Source: Morinoia aosen
Lineage: Eukaryota > Arthropoda > Malacostraca > Amphipoda > Talitridae
Direction of reading: 5' to 3'
Length of the DNA stretch: 64,000 nt
NCBI GenBank assembly: GCA_030386875.1
Contig: CM059568.1
Span: 12,448,316 to 12,512,315, forward strand
A program made the translations under genes and the position numbers. The first letter of the stretch is position 1, and every line of letters starts with the position of its first letter. Below the pieces are notes generated by a model. The model saw only the letters and a program-made list of their open reading frames with translations. It searched no databases and was not told the origin of the DNA. Below are positions 58,331-64,000 of the stretch, piece after piece.

Positions 58331-59161
58331 CTGGGTTCTCATTTCTATGAACATCGACATGTGATTCTTGCGAGTTCCAATAACTGGTCCTCGGAGCGGG
58401 CAATTTTCTGTGTGATGTTCTCCCTGCTGTCCTTCCCTGCAGGAAATATTGCCTCGTGCAACTCAATCAGGGCCATGTTTGTTCTTTCTTTTATGGCTGC
58501 TGGGCTAATTTTGCCTGTTCCAAACTAGAGGTCGGGGGTCTTCCTAATATGTCTAGGACCACAGACCAAATGTTGCATCGACTTCGTGACTCTGAACGCG
58601 GCACGCGTTCTCTAACTCAAAATCCCTACAGATTTCAACCCCTGCGTTGCGTATAAAATGTATATAAATGTTCAGTTATATATTTAGCATTGCTCGCTGT
58701 TAGTACCCTGAAACATTTTTTCATATTAAGTCATCTAAAACACATCTATCAGAATACTAGTCGTGTAAGATCACCGTGTCAAAATCTTGCCTCCTACATG
58801 TGACTAATGATAATGTCATAATGTAACTTGCCTTGGGTAACATAACCAATCTTCTGTCTGCTCTTGAATCGTTTTATCAAACATACTGTTAAATACAGCC
58901 GATTTGACCTATATTGTAAAATACAGCATAAAATATCGAGTTAATTATCTCAATGATCAGTCTAATGCGAAACTAGGTTAAGTGAACTAGGTTAAACATT
59001 ATTGTACACCCTAGAATAACGTGATGGTAGGATGCCCCAGAAGTCGCTGAACTTGTTCGGGCCCACAGGTAGCAATACTCAAATTTGACCATTGTACTAG
59101 ACTTAAGAAACATTCTACCTCTGTATCACCTGTGGTAAATAAATTGTTTAAAATTGTTTAA
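58331..59161. other. No recognisable gene
   Basis: Unique sequence. A short tandem TTGTTTAAAA doublet lies at the left border of the next element. Confidence 0.55.
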
Positions 59162-59382
59162 AATTTTGACCGCAGCGTGCGTCACCGGTGGTCACGGAAA
59201 GGATTTTCATAATGCTGCTGACCGACCAGGAATGATGAACTCAGTATTCATTTATAATTAATTCAAGCTAGATGAAGGAACGATCCAGTTAATGTTTACT
59301 ATTTTTAAAATTGCTTGATACAATTGAATTAAAATTTCAGTTGAAAAATTGAACTTCAGTTAAATCAATTGCGGTCAATGTG
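59162..59382. mobile_element. piggyBac-type MITE, copy 2 (221 bp)
   Basis: Flanked by TTAA at 59,158-59,161 and 59,383-59,386. Left AATTTTGACCGCA and right TGCGGTCAATGTG are inverted with mismatches at the outer bases. Exactly the same length as copy 1 and same orientation, with clear internal similarity but many substitutions, so the family is old. Confidence 0.88.
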
Positions 59383-61549
59383 TTAAGAAATTATAAAATT
59401 TAACACTGTGGAGTGTAAAATTCTTAAAAATCTACGGAGGTTCATAAGCGAAGTTCACTATCTTGCTGGCATTACGCACTATATTTAGGTATGACACATT
59501 AATCTTCACTCTGTTTCGTTGTTTACGCTGCGTTATTTGATACAAAATGAAATTTTAAAGGTAATTTTATCTAAATTTATTAGACATTATATGCTGTTAC
59601 AATAGGCTATAAACTCCACTTATCTATTTGAGGGTTCTTCACCTGAATGTGTCATAGTTTATCTGCTTATTATATAATTTCTGCCTATTTTCCATTATTA
59701 TCTTCAGCTTTAAACATACCGGTGAATAAATTCCTATTTGCCCACTTCCTTTTTGCGAAAGATTTTGAGACACACTCGCGTCTTTTTTGGAGTACTTATC
59801 AGTTGCAAAAAAGTGGTAATTTATTCGGAAGTAAATGAGAAAACGGAAAAAAGGAATCTATACCACAAAATACTTTGGCTTGCAGCTCGGAGCGAACAAA
59901 ATTCGAAGGGAACCAAACTCACGCCAGAGCAATTTCGGATAGCAGCTATGATACGCGTATAAGATGTTTGAATTTAAGAGCTATTTGAACTTCAAGACTT
60001 TATGCATATCATTTGGGATTTAAAGTTAAATGTTTGTTAAATAAAACGAGCAATATATTCCTAACTGTCGCGTTTTGGGGTTGTCACGTTTACGTAACTT
60101 AAGGTATTAACATCGAGTTTATTTCATCAAATCTTCCATGAAAGCTTTTTCCTTCACAGCATTTCTAAAACCCCTACGTTATTTTAAAATTTATCGTTAT
60201 TAAATCAGTTCAAACTTTTGAAAATTGATATTTTCGTACTAACATCACTTCAGAAATGAAAGCTGAGGATTACGAGGGTGTGGAAGATTTAAAAGAATCA
60301 GAAACAAAACAGATAAACACCCGATGACGGAGCACAGTGTGCACGATTATATTATGTTGTCAAACGCAGGCTCACAAAACTTTTCTTGCGGTTAGTCTTT
60401 CATTTTTATTTTAGTTTAGATACGCGGTAATTTAAGACACTTGAAGCAATACTGCTCAAAAATTGTCGAGGTGTTTGAATCCATACGTGTCCTTGAGAAT
60501 TTTCTTGAAGCTCATTAATATTTATCAGTATACTAAGTTAGTACGTAAGAGTGAGAATGCTTGAATAAGAAAATAAACAATTTCACAGCTGTCCAGTATC
60601 ATGTTTCTCAGTCATTGATTTTGCCCAAGTCAACGGTCAATTAGGAAAAAAGACTGACGGATTGAAATGTCCGAGGATTTTTTTTGTAGGGATTTTTTTG
60701 TCCAAATGTATTTTTTGTATAAATTGCTCGCTTGATCTTCTTTTTAAATTAACTAAATTTCCTCATAAAGTATAGCTAACTTTCAACATTAATTCCGTGG
60801 GAGTCTTGACAGTAGTGGTGAATTTAACTCGACCACAAAATGGTAAGTTGCGCTAATTCCATCAAATTGTTAGAGTAAAATATTTTATTGCTGTTACCTC
60901 GATCATCCAGCCACGAGATTTGACAACGACCTCGATTTCATTTTAATGTCCCTAGAATGCCGTAGACGATCTTTCGAGTTCAGACTGCAACACGTCGAAT
61001 ATATTGGAGTAAAGTTCGAGCAATTCATTTCAAAGTAGTTGCGGCGAGCGTTCAATCTCTAAATGGGACTCATTTTATACGTCATTTGTTGGCTGGGTAT
61101 CTCGCATGCATCGGAGGGTCGATGCAAAAATCATGTAATTCACCGGCCCTTTTAGCAGAATTGAAGAAAGACGGTCGGTTTCTTATAGGTTAGCACGCGA
61201 AAGGAGGTTCCATCACGATAACGACCCAACCCACACCCCAAAACCAGAGACACATTGACTCGTGAGTCAGCGCTACGGGATCAGCACAGAGTATACGATT
61301 CATACGTCAAATCTTACTCCTAAAATTACGGCTACATCTATTATGACTCCAAACTGTCTCCTCTAAACGTAAATTTGCTAGTCTAAACATTCAATACTGT
61401 TTTTTTATGATTGAAGTGATTTTTATCGCATGTCGAGATAGCAGAAATCTCAACAGCTGTAATTCATCTCAGAAACTACCGTTCGAAAAAAATGACGTCG
61501 AAATCCAATAGCACATGATGGTTACTCCAGGTTATGATAGGAAGAGCAT
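59383..61549. other. About 2.2 kb without a supported gene
   Basis: AT-rich unique sequence, slightly GC-richer at 61,080-61,320. No gene or RNA recognised. Confidence 0.6.
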
Positions 61550-61705
61550 AAAAGCATAAAAACTATTATTATTTTACTGAATGCACAGAGTAAAACAATT
61601 AAGAGAATAAAAACTTAATATTATTTTAGCGAACACACGTTGTAGAACAATTTAGAGAATAAAAACTTAATATCATTTCAGCGAAAACACATAGTACCGC
61701 AATTA
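61550..61705 (+). repeat. 52-bp tandem repeat (3 units)
   Basis: AAAACTTAATATTATTTTAG, CGAACACAC and AGAGAATAA blocks recur at a 52-bp offset (AGAGAATAAAAAC at 61,602 and 61,654), with a more diverged first unit. Confidence 0.85.
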
Positions 61706-62430
61706 ATTATGTGAAATAGCGGTACAAAATAGGTTTATGTTTTCTATTACATGTGTTTTATGGGAGAAAAATATGAATTGCTATTTTTTAGGTTGTTCAG
61801 CTCTAGCGTCGTGTTGGGTAGAGCCGAGACCTCTGTATTCTAGAATTTCAAGGAAGAGTGAATAATGGCCACATTTCATTGTTCCCTTTTCAATGTCAAT
61901 TGTTTTGACTTTACTTTTGAATGTTTTGAAAGTCAAAAACAGCTATATAAATAATTTTTTTGATCATTAAGTGGTCCAGCGGGCTTATGAGCAATAACTA
62001 TCCCTTCATATATTTTGTGTTGATTCACAAAATTAATTCTCTGCGGAAAATTGACTTTATTTTTCTTGCTGTGCAGGACAGTGAGTTGTAAAATGAAACT
62101 TATCGCTGGTTGATATCATCGCTGATCTTCTTCTACTCCAGTCTTCAGAGACGACAAAGAAATTAATTCGTTATAGCTCGTGGTTTTACGCTTAGAACTT
62201 GTATATCGTTTGGATGTGATTTACCTCGCATACTCGGTATCTTCACGTCCAGCGTATGCTCATTGCATATCATCCGAATACAGATCATTCAGAAATTAGA
62301 ACCAGTGGACGAGAAACCAGAACACCGGGGCAGCCGAGGAACGAGAACCAGCGGACTCAACTGAGGAATGAAAGAAGAGAGGCCGGACTGCCGATTGGAA
62401 GGAGATAGGTAACGCCTCTCGCCCTGCAAG
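61706..62430. other. Upstream flank of candidate exon
   Basis: AT-rich to about 62,100, then GC content rises. A pyrimidine-rich acceptor-like sequence ends in CAG near 62,150 (TTCTTCTACTCCAGTCTTCAG), and a donor-like ATAG|GTAACG lies at about 62,408. These could define an additional small exon, but no frame supports it. Confidence 0.4.
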
Positions 62431-62775
62431 CGGGCGAGCAAACAACCGCGGGTAGTTCGGTGGCAACCGCCGAGCGCGGCCCCGACCTACCCGCTCGAGG
62501 CGTCGTGTCTTCGTCCCTCTCCAGCAGTGCAGACTTTGCCGCCAGGTTTGGCTGGAGCCGGCGGTGGTTTTTTAGGAAAGTTAGCGAGGAGAATACGGAC
62601 GTAGTAGATACACCGGCTGTGAAGAGTCCCACTAGGAAGCTATCGGAGGAACGTGTTGTTGGAATTCCGTCTTCTGAGATCACGCCAACCACAAGACGGC
62701 ATCCGTTCGTGCGCCGAGCTGCCACTGAGCCAAATGTGATCATCTACAACACTAACCGCCGCAGATCCAGTCTCG
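62431..62775 (+). CDS. Candidate internal coding exon, Ser/Thr/Arg-rich protein, family unknown
   Basis: A GC-richer forward frame, open from just after the TAG at 62,406-62,408, with no ATG before its end region, so it is best read as an internal exon. A pyrimidine-rich CGCCTCTCGCCCTGCAAG gives an acceptor at 62,429-62,430, and TCTCG|GTAAGT a strong donor at 62,776. Reading phase: the exon starts with two bases completing a codon and ends after the first base of a codon. The roughly 115 residues include VVSSSLSSSADFAARFGW, SRRWFFRK, TPAVKSPTRKLSEERV, HPFVRRAATEPN and NRRRSSL before the donor. Basic-plus-serine stretches (RRRSS, KSPTRK) look like phosphorylation-prone disordered regions. I do not recognise the family. 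The opposite strand also has a 128-codon frame (62,357-62,743), weaker because it lacks splice-site support. If real, the gene's other exons lie outside or far from this segment. Confidence 0.5.
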
Positions 62776-64000
62776 GTAAGTCTATTGGATCGCTGAATCT
62801 GCCTGTACTTTGTGGAAGTAGTTTTGTAGCGGGCTTGGAGTGGATGTAGAGGAATTGTCCTCAGAGTGACTAAATCTCCGATCCAACATGTTCTTAAAAG
62901 GGCAGGAATGTCTGCTCAGAGAGGAACATCGTTTGAAAATTGAACTAGTGAAGCATTAGATGAGAAACTTCTACCCTCATGTTCATGAGAAATTTTTATG
63001 AGATGCAGTGCGTTCAGTTCTGAATCACTTTTAGAAGCCATACCTACCGATTTTTTGCAACATTTGAAGATTTTTAGAATGAAGTGTGCGTAATTAAAAG
63101 TTCCTTATGTTTCATTATTTCCATTGTTACCGATTCCGCAGTGAAACCTTGGACTGCTTAATAACTATAAATAATGAAGCTAAATATCCACTAACCGAAC
63201 AGGGTGTATGCTGAATGGTCGTGCTGAGCTTGAGTAGCAAAATGATGTGTGATTGTGGTTGGATCGCTATGTTTTTCCTGCGTAAGAGAGGTATTCTATA
63301 GACCTGCCACCGTGGTCATTGATGCCCTCAATATCTCTTGGGCAACTCATTTTAATTGGTGATAGTGACGATGTACTTTAAAATAATTAACCGTGGGGTC
63401 GATATGTTTGTTATCGCTTCTGTAAGCTGGTCATCTGGCAGAAGACTATCGTTCCCTTTTTTTGCACCTGAATTTTCAATCTATAAGTACAAACGTGAAA
63501 GTTTTTTAAATCCCTGAATTTTAATGAGAATGCTTTTGATGAGTGATGTTTCTCTCGAGTTAGTTCGGTGTAAGGGAATTAAAAAGAGTATTAAACAAAA
63601 CCAGAATTGTAAACGGTAAATTTTGCGAGCGTGGAATTATTTTCCATTGAGCAGAAGTAAAATTTATTAGGAATAATTTGATGATCAGTGAATGAATTAG
63701 TTGGATCAGTTGAATCAGGCGTTTAATTCTTTTCATCCTAAAACATTACTTCTATTGTAGAATACTTAAAAAAATTACTTCTTTTATTTTATACCCTACA
63801 TCACTAGCACAAGAAGTTTTTAGAATGTTTGTTGAAAATTCCAACAATGAGTTTGAGTTGATTTAATAAAAATTTCCAGCACGAGTGTCTACGTTTGGAA
63901 TCACAGAGAGCTAGTTTTTGATTGTGGAATCGATTTCAGAGTCAGCAGGAATTTGACTCCAATCAACTGCAATCAATTTCATTCTGAAATTTCTACTGCT
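62776..64000. other. Presumed intron or intergenic sequence
   Basis: Beyond the donor, GC content falls back to the AT-rich background within 100 bp. No further coding segment, RNA or element is recognised up to the window end. Confidence 0.5.

Overview
This window looks like intergenic or intronic DNA from a eukaryote, most probably an arthropod and perhaps an insect. It is AT-rich and has almost no conserved coding sequence. It carries a non-LTR retrotransposon, relics of Tc1/mariner transposons, several families of short non-autonomous elements, CCTAA-like (insect telomere-type) repeats and AT microsatellites. I see no operons, ribosome binding sites, phage genes or bacterial genes. The taxon is inferred from repeat content only.

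The most striking property is tandem repetition. Nine main arrays cover roughly 10.6 kb (about a sixth) of the window: 33-bp units at 1-703, 71-bp at 26.7-27.6 kb, 17-bp at 29.7-31.2 kb, 49-bp at 32.3-33.1 kb, 35-bp at 43.5-46.95 kb, 21-bp at 47.4-47.8 kb, 20-bp at 50.0-50.6 kb, 36-bp at 51.5-53.5 kb and another 20-bp family at 54.5-54.8 kb. Many smaller or decayed arrays lie between them. Long open frames run through several arrays, but these follow from short repeat units that lack stop codons and are not called as genes.

Mobile elements, left to right: a 5'-truncated RTE-like LINE (5.8-8.07 kb) with a nearly intact reverse transcriptase; four copies of a ~105-bp nearly perfect palindrome (9.75, 11.66, 37.81 and 56.15 kb); a 720-bp internally deleted Tc1/mariner element with both inverted ends and a TA duplication (31.44-32.16 kb); decayed mariner transposase fragments (33.7 and 41.8 kb); a 271-bp element with 22-bp inverted ends (40.55 kb); two 221-bp elements with piggyBac-type TTAA duplications (42.84 and 59.16 kb); and an unclassified dispersed repeat at 22.97 and 40.01 kb in opposite orientations, with a possible third piece at 9.02 kb.

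Evidence for host genes is thin. A GC-rich island at 25.88-26.22 kb has an NRF1-type palindrome, a TATA-like box, an initiator-like sequence and a splice-donor-like site, so it may be a promoter with a first non-coding exon. At 62.43-62.78 kb a GC-richer open frame without an ATG, preceded by a pyrimidine-rich acceptor and ended by a GTAAGT donor, is the best candidate for a real internal coding exon. Whether the two belong to one gene across 36 kb cannot be decided from the sequence alone.
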